A stretch of DNA of 64,000 nt, taken from positions 79,487 to 143,486 of the forward strand of contig PEQM01000041.1 of the NCBI GenBank assembly GCA_002786205.1, written 5' to 3'. The DNA is from Legionella sp. GTDB taxonomy: Bacteria > Pseudomonadota > Gammaproteobacteria > Legionellales > Legionellaceae. This document shows, piece after piece, positions 37,529-48,412 of the stretch. Within the stretch, counting starts at the first letter, position 1, and each line of letters starts with the position of its first letter. The position numbers and the translations under genes were made by a program. Below the pieces are notes generated by a model. That model had not been told where the DNA came from, made no database searches, and saw nothing but the letters and a program-made list of their open reading frames with translations.

Positions 37529-38659
37529 TTAATATGATGTTGTTTGTTCTTTAATGCTTTGCTCAGTCACTTTGCCGCGCAGCACTCTATACACCCAAGC
37601 GGTATACGCTACAATCAGCGGCAAAAAAATGGCTGTTGCAATGAGCATAATCAATAAAGTCATCTGACTGGATGAACTATCCCAAACCATTAAGCTGTGC
37701 TTAGGGTGCGTTGAGGAAGGCAAAATAAAGGGAAACATACTCACTCCCACCGTTGCAATCAATGAACCCACGCTAATGCTGCTTAAGACAAAAGCAAAGA
37801 CTGCTCTTGTAGCAAAAACAACCGCCAAGGCCGCACACAGCAAACTAAGGGCAGGAACTGCCATCGTAATAGGTAGTTCTTTATAATGAATAAACCAGGC
37901 GCCTGCTTGTTTTGCTACATCCTTATAGAGAGGATTAGAGGGGCCATCATGAGGCATCACACTGGTCAATACATAAGCATCCAAGTAGTAAGTCCAAACC
38001 CCCAGCAGAACAAATAACAAGATCATCAATACTGCTGTTATGCGTGCCGCTTTTTTTGCTTTTCTCTGTAAAGAACCTTCCGTCTTGACTTGCAGAAAAA
38101 AAGCACCATGCATAGCCAGCATCAATACAGAAAGCAGACCACAGCATAAAGCATAGGGATTCAATAACTGCAAAAAAGTACCGGTGTACATTACTCTTAA
38201 GGTGTCATCATAGTAAAAAGGAACACCTTGCAAGACATTACCAACAGCCACGCCAAAAATAAGCGCAGGGACAAAACCACCCACAAAAAGCAAGCCATCC
38301 CAAGTCGATCGCCACAGCTTGTTTTCTAATTTAGATCGATATTTAAAGCCGACAGGCCTTAAAATCAAAGCCAACAAAACCACCAGCATGGCCAAATAAA
38401 ACCCAGAAAAAGACAAGGCATACAAATCAGGCCAGGCAGCAAAAATAGCGCCACCGCCTAAAATAAACCAAACCTGATTACCCTCCCAGGTAGGCCCAAT
38501 GGTATTGATTAAAATGCGGCGCTCCACGTCTGTTTTGGCAACCCAAGGCAACCACATGGCGACTCCCAAATCGAAACCATCCATCACCGCAAAACCAATC
38601 AATAAAAGGCCCAGCAACAACCACCAAATGACTCTTAAGGTTTCATAATCTAAAATCAT
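37529..38659 (-). CDS. cydB: Cytochrome bd ubiquinol oxidase subunit II
   Basis: The second large subunit of the quinol oxidase, 376 residues with eight to nine membrane helices. Recognisable motifs are the N-terminal WWLLLGLLLIGFAVMDGFDLG, then INTIGPTWEGNQVWFILGGGAIFAAWP, and ILRPVGFKYRSK. It follows cydA by 41 nt. The operon order is cydP-cydA-cydB-cydX. Confidence 0.96.
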   Translation of the reverse strand: MILDYETLRVIWWLLLGLLLIGFAVMDGFDLGVAMWLPWVAKTDVERRILINTIGPTWEGNQVWFILGGGAIFAAWPDLYALSFSGFYLAMLVVLLALILRPVGFKYRSKLENKLWRSTWDGLLFVGGFVPALIFGVAVGNVLQGVPFYYDDTLRVMYTGTFLQLLNPYALCCGLLSVLMLAMHGAFFLQVKTEGSLQRKAKKAARITAVLMILLFVLLGVWTYYLDAYVLTSVMPHDGPSNPLYKDVAKQAGAWFIHYKELPITMAVPALSLLCAALAVVFATRAVFAFVLSSISVGSLIATVGVSMFPFILPSSTHPKHSLMVWDSSSSQMTLLIMLIATAIFLPLIVAYTAWVYRVLRGKVTEQSIKEQTTSY

Positions 38660-38700
38660 GGTCTACTCCTCAATACGTGTGTAATGCATCATACTGCCTC

Positions 38701-40233
38701 CTAATGAGCAAGCATTTTATCTGGGCCAAGCCTGATGTACTTAACCATCAGATACAGTTCTACCACTGCCAAAATAGTATAAAACAGGACAAAACCAGTC
38801 AGCGAAGTCATCACCTGGCCTGATGACAAAGACGAAGCGCCCATAAAAGTGGGCAAAACACCTTGCACTACCCAAGGCTGTCTTCCATACTCGGCAACTA
38901 CCCAGCCAAGTTCTGCTGCAATCCAAGGCAAGGGCAGAGAGTAAAAAGCCATTCGATGATACCAGCGTGTGGTATGCAATTTGTTTTTAGCTGAAAGATA
39001 AAAACCCAAGGCAAAAAGCAGAATAAAATACAAGCCACAAGCGACCATGATTCTGAATGAAAAGAAAAGTGGCGCTACTTTCGGTTTTAAATCATGCGCA
39101 GCCTGATTAATTTGTTCATCCGTTGCAGCTACTACATCATTGGTGTATTTTTTGAGCAATAAAGCATAACCCAAATTTTTTACATGACTCTCCAACTGCG
39201 CTTTCGCACTTGCATTATCAGGCTCTTGCTGCAAAATACTTAAAGCACGATAAGCCTCAATACCATCTTTAATCCGTTCTTTGCCATCTTCAATCAACTC
39301 GTTAATCCCTAATAAGGGCGTATTAAAGGAGCGCGTTGCAATAATTCCCAGCACATAAGGCACCTTAATGGCATAACGTGTTGTTTGCGTTTTTTCATCA
39401 GGAATACCAAAAAGAGTCAAACTGGCTGGGGCTTTTTCGGTTTCCCACATAGACTCCATCGCTGCAACTTTCATTTTTTGATCATCATTAGCCAGGTAAC
39501 CACTCTCATCACCTAGCACAACAACAGACAGTGCAGAAGCCAAACCAAAGGATGCGGCAACCGTCATAGAACGCTTGGCAAATGCCATGTTTCTATTTCT
39601 TAACATAAAATAGGCGCTAACCGACAAGACAAACATCGAACCTGTGACATAACCAGCACTGATAGTATGCACAAATTTGGCCTGACCGACAGGATTAAAT
39701 AAAATATCAAAAAAACTGCTCACTTCCATCCGCATGGTCTTATAATCAAAATGCGATCCTACCGGATTTTGCATCCATCCATTAGCAATCAAAATCCACA
39801 GCGCAGAAAGGTTAGTTCCTAGCGCAAGCAGCCAGGTACAGATCAGATGTTGTAATTTGGATAAGCGTTCCCATCCAAAGAAGAAGAGGCCAACAAAAGT
39901 GGCTTCTAAAAAGAAGGCCATTAATCCTTCTATAGCCAATGGTGCCCCAAAGACATCACCCACGTAGCGAGAATAATAAGACCAGTTGGTGCCAAATTCA
40001 AACTCCATGGTCAAGCCAGTAGCCACACCAAGAACAAAATTGATACCGAATAAAACACCCCAATATTTGACCATTTGACGCCAGATTTCCTTACCCGTCA
40101 TCACATAAATCGTTTCCATAATCGCCAACAGGATCGAAAAACCCAGGGTCAAAGGAACGAATAAAAAATGGTACAATGCGGTTAAAGCAAATTGTAATCG
40201 AGACAAATCGACCACTTCAGTTGCAGGAATCAT
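38701..40233 (-). CDS. cydA: Cytochrome bd ubiquinol oxidase subunit I
   Basis: The haem-bearing subunit that oxidises ubiquinol and reduces oxygen to water, 510 residues. A haem b595 ligand lies in the N-terminal LSRLQFALTALYHFLFVPLTLG (His19 region). The GRQPW motif lies in VAEYGRQPWVVQG near the C terminus. The long hydrophilic Q-loop (about residues 250-380) is of the E. coli bd-I length, not the short CioA type. The ribosome binding site is agaggtg. It begins directly after the stop of the upstream small gene. Confidence 0.97.
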   Translation of the reverse strand: MIPATEVVDLSRLQFALTALYHFLFVPLTLGFSILLAIMETIYVMTGKEIWRQMVKYWGVLFGINFVLGVATGLTMEFEFGTNWSYYSRYVGDVFGAPLAIEGLMAFFLEATFVGLFFFGWERLSKLQHLICTWLLALGTNLSALWILIANGWMQNPVGSHFDYKTMRMEVSSFFDILFNPVGQAKFVHTISAGYVTGSMFVLSVSAYFMLRNRNMAFAKRSMTVAASFGLASALSVVVLGDESGYLANDDQKMKVAAMESMWETEKAPASLTLFGIPDEKTQTTRYAIKVPYVLGIIATRSFNTPLLGINELIEDGKERIKDGIEAYRALSILQQEPDNASAKAQLESHVKNLGYALLLKKYTNDVVAATDEQINQAAHDLKPKVAPLFFSFRIMVACGLYFILLFALGFYLSAKNKLHTTRWYHRMAFYSLPLPWIAAELGWVVAEYGRQPWVVQGVLPTFMGASSLSSGQVMTSLTGFVLFYTILAVVELYLMVKYIRLGPDKMLAH

Positions 40234-40410
40234 TTAATCACCTCTTAATGCATGCTGAGAAACAGTTTGTTTTGCGCTACCTAGCAGCCAATCACTGCCA
40301 GAATCCAGTTTGGTGTGCATGGTCCGCACACAAACCCACCATAATAAAAACAAAAGGATGAATTTGACGATTAAAGTCAAAGAAATATCGCGAGTAATAG
40401 GTTTGATAAT
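40234..40410 (-). CDS. cydP: Probable small CydP-type subunit gene upstream of cydA
   Basis: An open frame ends with TAA directly abutting the cydA ATG. It encodes a single hydrophobic helix, SLTLIVKFILLFLLWWVCVR, then a short hydrophilic tail. This fits the CydP small proteins often encoded just upstream of cydAB. There is no ATG or GTG start in frame: an in-frame stop lies at codon -3 relative to an ATT at 40410, and the first standard start is a TTG at 40380 with no ribosome binding site. The coordinates given assume a start near the ATT (58 residues), because the conserved TRDISLTL part lies upstream of the TTG. Confidence 0.55.
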   Translation of the reverse strand: MIKPITRDISLTLIVKFILLFLLWWVCVRTMHTKLDSGSDWLLGSAKQTVSQHALRGD

Positions 40411-40472
40411 AGATGCTCACTCAAAACAGGCTATCTGGCTACTATACTCCTATTTTTATCCTTCGCCTACAT

Positions 40473-41162
40473 CTATTCAAAGCTAAATGCATCAGAGAAA
40501 ATGAATGCAGGGGATACGCCACGTGCCACCAGTTGATCGCGCATCTGATAAATTAAATCGAAGGGACCACTTAACACAAATTGCCACTGCATTAAATCAT
40601 GAGCATGCGCTGACAGCAGTTGAGAAAACAGGTTGTTTTTCTGTGTTTCGGAAAGAAAAAAATGATATTTAAACTGTGCAACGTGGGCTTGCCAATGCTG
40701 TGCTTTTTCATGTAAATACAAGTCACTTTGAGTTCTGGCTCCCCAAAACAATTCAAAAGCTCGCGTATCAGCATCGGCTAACAATTGCTCAATCATGGCA
40801 TGAATAGGCGCAAAACCTGTCCCTGCCGCAACAAACAAAATAGGCCGCTGTGCATCCAGAGCAGCAAGCGAACATTGTCCCAAAGGCAATTTTAATGTAA
40901 GACTACGATGGGATTTTAAAGAAGCGAGCAAGGATTGATTGCATGCATTATCCGCACTGTGACGGATATGCAATTCATAATAGGAAGCACCTAAAGGCGC
41001 ATTGGCAATAGAGTAACTGCTCTCTTGATCATCCCACAGCAAATTTAAATACTGTCCAGCCTGATAAGCAACATAATGCTCTGGTTTGAGCACCAGATGA
41101 ATAATACTGTCTGTTAAAGGAATAATCCGTTCGACCTGTGCCTTGACTAATGACGGCTTCAT
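40473..41162 (-). CDS. NAD(P)H-flavin reductase, Fre-like
   Basis: A ferredoxin-NADP reductase-fold oxidoreductase of 229 residues. The flavin-binding strand reads [11 protein letters not shown], where most relatives have RxYS or RxFS; the arginine is replaced by Ser. The NAD(P) site is [14 protein letters not shown] and [13 protein letters not shown]. The ATG at 41162 overlaps the ubiD stop by 4 nt. Fre was once called UbiB in E. coli, where it also lies near ubiD. A role in supplying reduced flavin is likely; UbiD itself uses prenylated FMN, and no UbiX gene is in the window. Confidence 0.87.
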   Translation of the reverse strand: MKPSLVKAQVERIIPLTDSIIHLVLKPEHYVAYQAGQYLNLLWDDQESSYSIANAPLGASYYELHIRHSADNACNQSLLASLKSHRSLTLKLPLGQCSLAALDAQRPILFVAAGTGFAPIHAMIEQLLADADTRAFELFWGARTQSDLYLHEKAQHWQAHVAQFKYHFFLSETQKNNLFSQLLSAHAHDLMQWQFVLSGPFDLIYQMRDQLVARGVSPAFIFSDAFSFE

Positions 41163-42628
41163 GAACCAAGTCCCAGTAAATCCCAATAGCTATTCACTTT
41201 TTGTAAAATCTCCTCATCCATGACAATAGGCTTACCCCATTCTCTTTGGGTTTCACCTGGCCATTTGTTGGTTGCATCAAAGCCCATTTTTGAACCCAAT
41301 CCAGAAATTGGAGAAGCAAAATCGAGGTAATCTATAGGGGTATTGTCTATAGTGACTGTATCCCGCGCTGGATCCATGCGTGTTGTCATCGCCCAAATCA
41401 CATCCTGCCAATTGCGTGCATCAATGTCATCATCACAAACGATAACCCATTTGGTGTACATAAATTGGCGTAAAAACGACCACACTGCCATCATGACCCG
41501 CTTGGCGTGACCAGGATATTGCTTTTTGATCGTAACCACAGCCAAACGATAAGAGCAGCCTTCTGGTGGCAAATAAAAATCAACAATTTCAGGGAACTGC
41601 TTTTGCAATAAAGGGATAAACACTTCATTGAGCGCCACGCCCAAAATAGCCGGTTCATCAGGAGGCCTGCCGGTATAAGTACTGTGATAGATGGGATTGT
41701 CCCGATGCGTGATACGCTCCACGGTGAAGACAGGAAAAGATTGCACCTCATTATAGTAACCAGTATGGTCTCCATAAGGCCCTTCTAATGCCTCAACACC
41801 AGGCTCAAGATATCCTTCCAGAATAATCTCTGCACTTGCCGGCACATGCAAATCACTTCCTATACAGCGCACCAGGCGTGTGCGTTGGCCACGCAGTAAA
41901 CCAGCAAAGGCATATTCTGACAAAGTATCGGGAACAGGAGTGACTGCTGCTAATATCGTTGCGGGATCTGCCCCTAAAGTCACCGCCACCGGAAAACGTT
42001 CCTCAGGATACTCTTTTTGCCAGGCTTGATAATCTAAAGCCCCTCCTCGATGCGATAGCCAGCGCATGATCAATTGATTTTTATTCAGCACCTGCTGTCG
42101 ATAAATGCCCATATTTTCACGCGTCTGTGCAGGCCCTTTGGTAGTCACCAAACCCCAGGTGATTAATGGTGCTGCGTCATCAGGCCAACAGGTTTGAATG
42201 GGTAAAGCGCCTAAATCGACTGCATCGCCCTCCAGCACATGCGTCTGACATTCGGCATGACTGACAAGCTTGGGCGCCATATTTAAGGCTTGCTTTAACA
42301 GAGGCAATTTATTAAAAGCATCTTTAAATCCCTTCGGTGGTTCAGGCTCTTTCAATGCCGCCAATAAATGCCCGACTTCTCTTAACGCAGCAACTGATTC
42401 TTCCCCCATGCCCAAGGCAACCCGCTCTGTCGTGCCAAACAAGTTGGTCAGGACTGGCATAGTATGATTGGCCGGATGCGTGAATAACAGGGCAGGGCCG
42501 CCCTGACGCAAGACTTTATCGCTCACCGCAGTCATTTCAAGATAAGGCGATACGGGGTAGCTAATTCGCTTTAATAAACCCCGTAATTCCAGTTGATTTA
42601 AAAAATCTCTTAAATCTGAATAATTCAT
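41159..42628 (-). CDS. ubiD: 4-hydroxy-3-polyprenylbenzoate decarboxylase UbiD
   Basis: A prenyl-FMN-dependent decarboxylase of the ubiquinone pathway, 489 residues. Recognisable motifs are [60 protein letters not shown] and [20 protein letters not shown]. The ATG at 42628 matches the family start MxYxDLRDFL; the GTG at 42634 is two codons upstream. The gene is coupled to the flavin reductase. Confidence 0.95.
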   Translation of the reverse strand: MNYSDLRDFLNQLELRGLLKRISYPVSPYLEMTAVSDKVLRQGGPALLFTHPANHTMPVLTNLFGTTERVALGMGEESVAALREVGHLLAALKEPEPPKGFKDAFNKLPLLKQALNMAPKLVSHAECQTHVLEGDAVDLGALPIQTCWPDDAAPLITWGLVTTKGPAQTRENMGIYRQQVLNKNQLIMRWLSHRGGALDYQAWQKEYPEERFPVAVTLGADPATILAAVTPVPDTLSEYAFAGLLRGQRTRLVRCIGSDLHVPASAEIILEGYLEPGVEALEGPYGDHTGYYNEVQSFPVFTVERITHRDNPIYHSTYTGRPPDEPAILGVALNEVFIPLLQKQFPEIVDFYLPPEGCSYRLAVVTIKKQYPGHAKRVMMAVWSFLRQFMYTKWVIVCDDDIDARNWQDVIWAMTTRMDPARDTVTIDNTPIDYLDFASPISGLGSKMGFDATNKWPGETQREWGKPIVMDEEILQKVNSYWDLLGLGS

Positions 42629-42656
42629 AAGCACTTATTAAGTTCATTAGGATAAA

Positions 42657-42692
42657 GAAAATAAGGCCATGCGTTGATTCATGGCCTTTTTA
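42657..42692. terminator. Rho gene terminator, bidirectional
   Basis: Perfect 9-bp arms aaggccatg / catggcctt with an 8-nt loop and T-rich flanks on both strands (ttttt on the plus, ttatttt on the minus strand). Confidence 0.75.
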
Positions 42693-42745
42693 GCATGGAA
42701 GCAAAGGCCTGAGTCAGAACACTCTTGGCCTGTATTGAAAAGAGA

Positions 42746-44008
42746 CTACTCTTGTCTTTTCATCGCATCAAAAAATTCTGCATTGGTTTTATGATTTTTC
42801 ATCCGCTCAATCAAGAATTCAATCGCATCGCACTCATCCATGGATTGTAAAATTTTACGTAAGATCCAGGTTCTTTGCAGATCTTCAGGGCTAAGTAGCA
42901 AGTCTTCACGACGAGTACCTGAGCGATTGATATTAATCGCAGGAAATACACGACGCTCGGCAATATTGCGGCTTAAGTGAATTTCCATATTACCTGTTCC
43001 CTTAAACTCTTCGTAAATGACCTCATCCATCTTGGAGCCAGTATCCACGAGAGCTGTAGCAATAATGGTTAAACTGCCCCCTTCTTCTATATTGCGCGCA
43101 GCACCGTACAAACGCTTGGGTCTTTGTAATGCATTCGCATCAACCCCGCCAGTGAGTACCTTGCCTGAAGAAGGCACTACGGTGTTATAAGCGCGGGCAA
43201 GACGAGTAATGGAGTCTAGCAAAATAACGACGTCACGTTTGTGCTCAACCAGGCGTTTTGCTTTTTCTATCACCATCTCGGCAACTTGCACGTGCCGGTT
43301 AGCAGGCTCATCAAAGGTACTGGCAACCACCTCACCTTTAACCGAACGCTGCATCTCGGTCACTTCTTCAGGGCGCTCATCAATTAACAAAACAATAAGG
43401 TAACACTCAGGATAGTTTTTCTCGATAGAACGGGCGATGTTTTGCAACATCAAGGTTTTACCTGCTTTAGGTGGCGATACAATCAGTCCGCGCTGACCTC
43501 GACCAAAAGGGGCACACAAATCAACCACACGAGCAGTCAAATCTTCCGTACTGCCATTTCCCTGCTCCATCACCAAACGCTCTGAGGCAAAAAGCGGGGT
43601 CAGGTTTTCAAATAAAATTTTACGTTTCGCACTGTCTGGCGTATCGTAATTAATCTCATCTACTTTAAGCAGTGCAAAATAACGCTCACTGTCTTTAGGC
43701 GGCCGAATTTTACCCGAAATGGTATCCCCCGAACGCAGGCCAAAACGCCTGATTTGGCTTGGTGAAACATAAATGTCATCTGGCCCTGCTAAATAGGAGC
43801 CGTCTGCAGAACGTAAAAAACCAAATCCATCCGTCAGCACTTCCAATACACCGCCTCCATAAATGTCCTCTCCTTTTAAGGCATGGGCTTTCAGGATGGC
43901 AAAAATGATGTCTTGTTTGCGCATACGGGAGATGTTTTCAACTTCCATATCTTGAGCGATATTAACGAGGTCGGCAATAGGCAATTGCTTGAGTTCACTA
44001 AGGTTCAT
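42746..44008 (-). CDS. rho: Transcription termination factor Rho
   Basis: A hexameric RNA helicase that ends transcription. The N-terminal [19 protein letters not shown] domain is followed by the RNA-binding cold-shock-like domain ([25 protein letters not shown]). The Walker A motif PPKAGKT is near residue 180, Walker [15 protein letters not shown] follows, with the R- and Q-loops in [10 protein letters not shown]. The ATG at 44008 gives 420 residues, close to E. coli (419). The 320-nt region upstream may hold leader control, as is known for E. coli rho. Confidence 0.97.
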   Translation of the reverse strand: MNLSELKQLPIADLVNIAQDMEVENISRMRKQDIIFAILKAHALKGEDIYGGGVLEVLTDGFGFLRSADGSYLAGPDDIYVSPSQIRRFGLRSGDTISGKIRPPKDSERYFALLKVDEINYDTPDSAKRKILFENLTPLFASERLVMEQGNGSTEDLTARVVDLCAPFGRGQRGLIVSPPKAGKTLMLQNIARSIEKNYPECYLIVLLIDERPEEVTEMQRSVKGEVVASTFDEPANRHVQVAEMVIEKAKRLVEHKRDVVILLDSITRLARAYNTVVPSSGKVLTGGVDANALQRPKRLYGAARNIEEGGSLTIIATALVDTGSKMDEVIYEEFKGTGNMEIHLSRNIAERRVFPAININRSGTRREDLLLSPEDLQRTWILRKILQSMDECDAIEFLIERMKNHKTNAEFFDAMKRQE

Positions 44009-44017
44009 ACTTCTCAC

Positions 44018-44337
44018 TTGATTTGTTATTAATAGAATTGAGTATCCGAGAAAATTTCTGTCTGGAAATAGCAGCCAAGAGGTTGCTGCCTATGCAATAA
44101 ATTGACTTTAGGATATTACATATTCTTATCAGGCTACCACAGCTTTAATCCAAAAGCCAACTTTTTTAGCCCGTACATGGAAAAAAAATCGCTCATGCGC
44201 GGAGCAATACTTTAGCAGAATTTGCTGGCTAACCTGGTGGCCTTTAAAAAGCACACCAGGCTGTTATTATTTTACCTTGTGATTCATACCGCTAGTTTTA
44301 TTTTGGCGTGCTGTCTTTTAGCGGCACGGCCTATCAC
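44018..44337. other. Region between rho and trxA
   Basis: No gene is visible. On the rho (minus) side there is a small hairpin gcagcaacctcttggctgc (44071-44089) in the presumed leader. A second inverted repeat cctggtg / caccagg (about 44238-44265) is followed by a T-rich stretch only on the plus strand. No clear terminator for trxA is seen. Confidence 0.4.
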
Positions 44338-44664
44338 TTAAATATGACTTTCAATAAAAGCATTCAATTGCGATTTGGTCAATAAGCCCATTTTAACCGC
44401 TTCTACTTGGCCATTTTTAATAAGAATCAAGGTAGGAATACTCATGACCCCATATTTTGCTGGTGTCTGTGGGTTGTCATCAATATTCACTTTGGCAAAT
44501 TGTACTGCATGGCCATGAGTTGCAGCCACTTCTTCTAATATAGGCGTCAATGCACGACATGGACCACACCATTCAGCCCAAAAATCAACCAACACGGGTT
44601 TGGTCGATTGCAACACGTCTACATCAAAACTGGCATCAGTTACTGTTTTAATATCATTACTCAT
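44338..44664 (-). CDS. trxA: Thioredoxin
   Basis: A 108-residue dithiol oxidoreductase with the active site WAEWCGPCRALTP (about residues 28-40) and the cis-proline loop SIPTLILIKNG. The ATG at 44664 has agaggg upstream and matches the normal thioredoxin length; the frame runs 14 codons further upstream into the end of rsmE. It sits between rho and rsmE; trxA-rho adjacency is conserved in E. coli. Confidence 0.96.
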   Translation of the reverse strand: MSNDIKTVTDASFDVDVLQSTKPVLVDFWAEWCGPCRALTPILEEVAATHGHAVQFAKVNIDDNPQTPAKYGVMSIPTLILIKNGQVEAVKMGLLTKSQLNAFIESHI

Positions 44665-44695
44665 TGGAACCCTCTGTTCATGGATAGTGTTACTA

Positions 44696-45424
44696 TTATA
44701 GATCACCGCTCACAGCTTGCAACAGACTTAAAACACTAATTGCTGCTGTTTCAGTGCGCAAAATGCGTGGACCCAAAACAAGTGGCGCAAAGTCTTGCTG
44801 CAATGCCAAAGTCAGCTCCTGTTCGCTAAATCCTCCTTCTGGCCCTACCAATACGGTGCTTGAGGTGGTCTTCCATTCATAATCACGCCAACTCTTATTG
44901 CCATGGGGATGAATAATCCACTTACGGCCTTCTATTGTCAGCTTGACAAACGCATGAAACGGCAGCGGATCAGCAATAAGAGGCAACCGGGTTCTGCCAC
45001 TTTGTTCACAAGCAGCAATCGCAATCGCCTGCCACTGCTGTTTCTTTTTAGTCCATCGTTCTTCATCCATTTTAATCACTGAGCGTTCGGTGATTAAAGG
45101 TGTAATTTGCTGAACGCCAAGCTCTACCGCCTTTTGGATAACCCACTCCATTTTATCCCCTTTGGACAGGGCTTGAGCCAAATGAATGGACACCGGTGAT
45201 TCTCTATTGACCTCCTGCACAGAGTGGATAAAAACAGTCACCTTCTTTTTTTTAACCGCAAAAATAGTGGCTGCGTACTCCTGATTGCACCCATTAAATA
45301 AAGTCAGCGGATCACCTGCTTGCATGCGTAAAACCACCCCCACATGTTGCCCCGCATCTGGAGACAACTCCCAATATTGATCACACTGGTACTCGCCTGC
45401 TTGATAAATACGTACTTCACGCAT
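44696..45424 (-). CDS. rsmE: 16S rRNA (uracil-1498-N3) methyltransferase RsmE
   Basis: A SPOUT-family methyltransferase with a C-terminal knot. A PUA-like N-terminal domain (VLRMQAGDPLTLFNG) is followed by QALSKGDKMEWVIQKAVELGVQQI. The knot has LVGPEGGFSEQEL and LGPRILRTETAA. The length of 242 residues matches the E. coli protein (243). It is 31 nt upstream of trxA on the same strand. Confidence 0.95.
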   Translation of the reverse strand: MREVRIYQAGEYQCDQYWELSPDAGQHVGVVLRMQAGDPLTLFNGCNQEYAATIFAVKKKKVTVFIHSVQEVNRESPVSIHLAQALSKGDKMEWVIQKAVELGVQQITPLITERSVIKMDEERWTKKKQQWQAIAIAACEQSGRTRLPLIADPLPFHAFVKLTIEGRKWIIHPHGNKSWRDYEWKTTSSTVLVGPEGGFSEQELTLALQQDFAPLVLGPRILRTETAAISVLSLLQAVSGDL

Positions 45425-45528
45425 GATGCTGCCTTAATCAGAATGTTTCATTGCATGATACGAAAAAATTATTGTCTTTTCCTTCCCTATGGTAAAATTT
45501 TTTCAATTTACAGCAAGGAATAATACAA

Positions 45529-46920
45529 ATGAACGCATCTCGAATTGAATCCGATAGCATGGGCACCATTGAAGTACCTGCCGATAAATACTGGGGGGCA
45601 CAAACTGAACGCTCATTACATCATTTTAATATTGGCAAAGACATCATGCCAACAGAAATGACACACGCTTTTGGTTTACTAAAAAAAGCCGCCGCACTGA
45701 CTAATTTAGAACTGGGAAAACTGACTCAAGACAAGGCTGATTTAATTATTCAGGCTGCCGAAGAGGTCAGCCAGGGACTTTTAGATGCACACTTTCCCTT
45801 GCATGTATGGCAAACAGGCAGCGGTACCCAATCGAACATGAATGCCAATGAGGTCATTTCTAATAGAGCCATAGAACTGGCTGGTGGTGAAATGGGCAGC
45901 AAAAGCCCCATCCATCCTAATGATCATGTGAACATGTCTCAGTCATCTAATGATACCTTTCCTACGGCCATGCATATTGCAGCAGCCTTAGCATTGCATA
46001 ACAAACTGATGCCTGCTGTACGCAATTTGCGCAATGTCCTGGCAGCAAAGGCCGACGAATTTAAAGACATTATCAAAATAGGCCGTACCCACCTACAAGA
46101 TGCCGTTCCTTTGACTTTAGGACAAGAGTTTTCAGGCTATGTGGCACAACTGGACGCCTGCCTTCACCACCTCGAAAGCGTATTACCTGGCTTGTATGAA
46201 CTGGCAGCCGGAGGCACAGCCGTTGGCACAGGATTAAATACCCATCCTTTATTTGCAAGCAAAGTAGCTCAACAAATAGCCAAGCTGACTGGTCTCCCCT
46301 TTATTACCGCTCCCAATAAATTTGCAGCACTGGCAGCCCATGATGCCTTGGTCTTTACTCATGGCGCACTCAAAACACTGGCTTGTGCTCTCATGAAAAT
46401 AGCCAATGACGTACGTTGGTTGGCATCAGGGCCTCGTTGTGGTATTGGAGAATTGATTATTCCTGAAAATGAACCCGGCTCTTCTATCATGCCAGGAAAG
46501 GTCAACCCGACTCAAAGTGAAGCAATGACCATGGTTTGTGCTCAAGTGATGGGTAATGATGCGGCAGTAGGCTTTGCAGGCAGCCAAGGGAATTTTGAAT
46601 TAAACGTCTTTAAGCCGGTGATTATTTTTAACGTATTGCATTCATTAAACTTACTGGCAGATTCATGCGACTCTTTTCAAACTTTCTGTGCAGAAGGCAT
46701 TGAAGCCAATAAACCAGTTATCGATTATTATTTAAACCATTCGCTGATGCTGGTAACCGCTCTTAATCAACACATTGGTTATGATAAAGCAGCAAAAATT
46801 GCAAAAACCGCACATCAGGATAATAGCTCTTTGCAAGAAGCTGCTATCAAACTGGGCTATTTAACCGCAGAAGAATTTACTCGCTATGTCAATCCTAAGG
46901 ACATGGTAAACCCTCAATAA
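45529..46920 (+). CDS. fumC: Class II fumarate hydratase FumC
   Basis: The oxygen-stable TCA-cycle fumarase, 463 residues, a homotetramer. The motifs [57 protein letters not shown] and the signature [13 protein letters not shown] are intact, with the catalytic Ser in the last. The ribosome binding site is aagga. A strong terminator follows. It is transcribed divergently from rsmE. Confidence 0.97.
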   Translation: MNASRIESDSMGTIEVPADKYWGAQTERSLHHFNIGKDIMPTEMTHAFGLLKKAAALTNLELGKLTQDKADLIIQAAEEVSQGLLDAHFPLHVWQTGSGTQSNMNANEVISNRAIELAGGEMGSKSPIHPNDHVNMSQSSNDTFPTAMHIAAALALHNKLMPAVRNLRNVLAAKADEFKDIIKIGRTHLQDAVPLTLGQEFSGYVAQLDACLHHLESVLPGLYELAAGGTAVGTGLNTHPLFASKVAQQIAKLTGLPFITAPNKFAALAAHDALVFTHGALKTLACALMKIANDVRWLASGPRCGIGELIIPENEPGSSIMPGKVNPTQSEAMTMVCAQVMGNDAAVGFAGSQGNFELNVFKPVIIFNVLHSLNLLADSCDSFQTFCAEGIEANKPVIDYYLNHSLMLVTALNQHIGYDKAAKIAKTAHQDNSSLQEAAIKLGYLTAEEFTRYVNPKDMVNPQ

Positions 46921-46930
46921 CAGGCTCATA

Positions 46931-46970
46931 AAAAAGCCCCCGGGAATGAAACCATTGCCGGGGGCTTTTC
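46931..46970. terminator. Strong bidirectional terminator after fumC
   Basis: Perfect arms aaaagcccccgg / ccgggggctttt with a 15-nt loop; T-runs on both strands serve fumC and the convergent lipoprotein gene. Confidence 0.9.
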
Positions 46971-46993
46971 CAATCAACCTTACAAAAAGTTCA

Positions 46994-47260
46994 CTACTGA
47001 ATCACTGGTAGCTGAGGTGCAGCGGCACGTTTTGGCCCTGGCGTACTTTTTTGTACCGGCTCAGTTGCTATCGCATTACTGGTTTTGACTGCCTGTGCCG
47101 AGCTCGCTTTTACCGGTGCTTTCGTCGCTGTAACCGGAGCCTTATCATAAAGCAGCGGTTGTTGCATGGCTGCGTCTCTGTTTTCAGTTTGCCACATACA
47201 ACTGCTAAGACTTACTGCCAAAGACAAAAAAAGACTGCACTGTATTGATTTTTTTAACAT
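46994..47260 (-). CDS. Small predicted lipoprotein, 88 residues
   Basis: From the ATG at 47260 (AGGGAG 6 nt upstream) the protein has a lipoprotein signal MLKKSIQCSLFLSLAVSLSSC with lipobox LSSC. The mature part is short, without predicted structure, and rich in Ala, Pro, Lys, Thr and Gln. It looks like a low-complexity surface or periplasmic linker peptide. I do not recognise a family. Confidence 0.65.
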   Translation of the reverse strand: MLKKSIQCSLFLSLAVSLSSCMWQTENRDAAMQQPLLYDKAPVTATKAPVKASSAQAVKTSNAIATEPVQKSTPGPKRAAAPQLPVIQ

Positions 47261-47421
47261 AGTGACTCCCTGTGCTTTATAATTATTCTTATTACTTACC
47301 AAGACCTGTTGCTTTAACTGATGATGACAAGTATCTTAAAATATAGCAGGAGTTAAACAAATACCCAAGTAACAAAGCAATTTCTTCTCTGTGGCATCAT
47401 TTATTTTATAAAGGATTATTT

Positions 47422-48372
47422 ATGATTTATGAACATGTTCTTGCGACCATAGGCCATACTCCCATCATTAAAACACATCGAATTAGCAAAGCGCTCGCTT
47501 GTGATCTCTATGTCAAATGCGAATATTTTAACCCAGGCGGCTCAGTGAAAGATCGCATCGGCTACGAAATGATAAAGCAGGCCGAACTGGAAGGCCGTAT
47601 CAAACCAGGAGATACCTTAATTGAACCCACCTCTGGCAACACAGGCATCGGTATTGCCCTGACGGCTGCCATCTTAGGCTATAAAGTCATTATCACCATG
47701 CCCGAAAAAATGAGCCAGGAAAAACAATCTGTATTAGAACGCTTAGGTGCTACTATTTACCGAACACCAACTGAAGTACCCCATGATCACCCAGACAGCC
47801 ATATTTCTTTAGCCAAACGCCTGCAACAAGAAATTCCTAATGCTCATATTCTTGACCAATATGCCAATCCTCATAATCCCAACACCCATTACCACGGCAC
47901 CGCTGAAGAAATTATTGCTGATTTCGGTCAGGATTTAGACATGCTGGTTGCCAGTGTGGGCACAGGAGGCACTATCACCGGGATTGCCAAGCGATTAAAA
48001 GAAAATAATCCTAAAATTCAAATTATTGGCGTTGATCCTGAAGGCTCCATTCTCGGTGGCGGTCAAGAAATTAAACCCTATTATGTAGAAGGTATTGGTT
48101 ATGACTTCTTTCCTGCAGTATTAGATAATCAATTGATTGACCGTTATATTAAAAGCAACGATGCTGATTCATTTCTCATGGCAAGGCGACTGATTAAAGA
48201 AGAAGGTCTTTTGGTAGGCGGCTCTTCTGGTGCGGCAGTATGGGCTGCATTGATCGCAGCAAAAAGCTTAACCAAGGGGCAAAAGTGTTTGGTCATTTTG
48301 CCTGATTCCATTCGTAATTACATGTCAAAATTTGTTCACGATGAATGGATGAAAGAAAAAGGATTTCTATAA
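47422..48372 (+). CDS. Cystathionine beta-synthase-type PLP enzyme
   Basis: A fold-type II PLP enzyme of 316 residues. The lysine that binds PLP is in [12 protein letters not shown] (about residue 42). The Ser/Asn loop is [13 protein letters not shown], and the phosphate-binding loop [18 protein letters not shown] and the C-terminal [17 protein letters not shown] resemble eukaryotic-type cystathionine beta-synthase more than CysK. No CBS regulatory domain is present. No cystathionine lyase gene is adjacent, so cysteine synthase activity cannot be excluded. The ribosome binding site is aagga. Confidence 0.88.
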   Translation: MIYEHVLATIGHTPIIKTHRISKALACDLYVKCEYFNPGGSVKDRIGYEMIKQAELEGRIKPGDTLIEPTSGNTGIGIALTAAILGYKVIITMPEKMSQEKQSVLERLGATIYRTPTEVPHDHPDSHISLAKRLQQEIPNAHILDQYANPHNPNTHYHGTAEEIIADFGQDLDMLVASVGTGGTITGIAKRLKENNPKIQIIGVDPEGSILGGGQEIKPYYVEGIGYDFFPAVLDNQLIDRYIKSNDADSFLMARRLIKEEGLLVGGSSGAAVWAALIAAKSLTKGQKCLVILPDSIRNYMSKFVHDEWMKEKGFL

Positions 48373-48381
48373 AAATGTTCT

Positions 48382-48412
48382 GCCGCAACAAATTTACCAT
48401 ACTGCGGCTTTT
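48382..48412 (+). terminator. Terminator after the CBS-type gene
   Basis: A 6-bp stem gccgca / tgcggc with a 15-nt loop, followed by tttt; it overlaps the 3-prime end of the convergent orphan gene. Confidence 0.55.
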
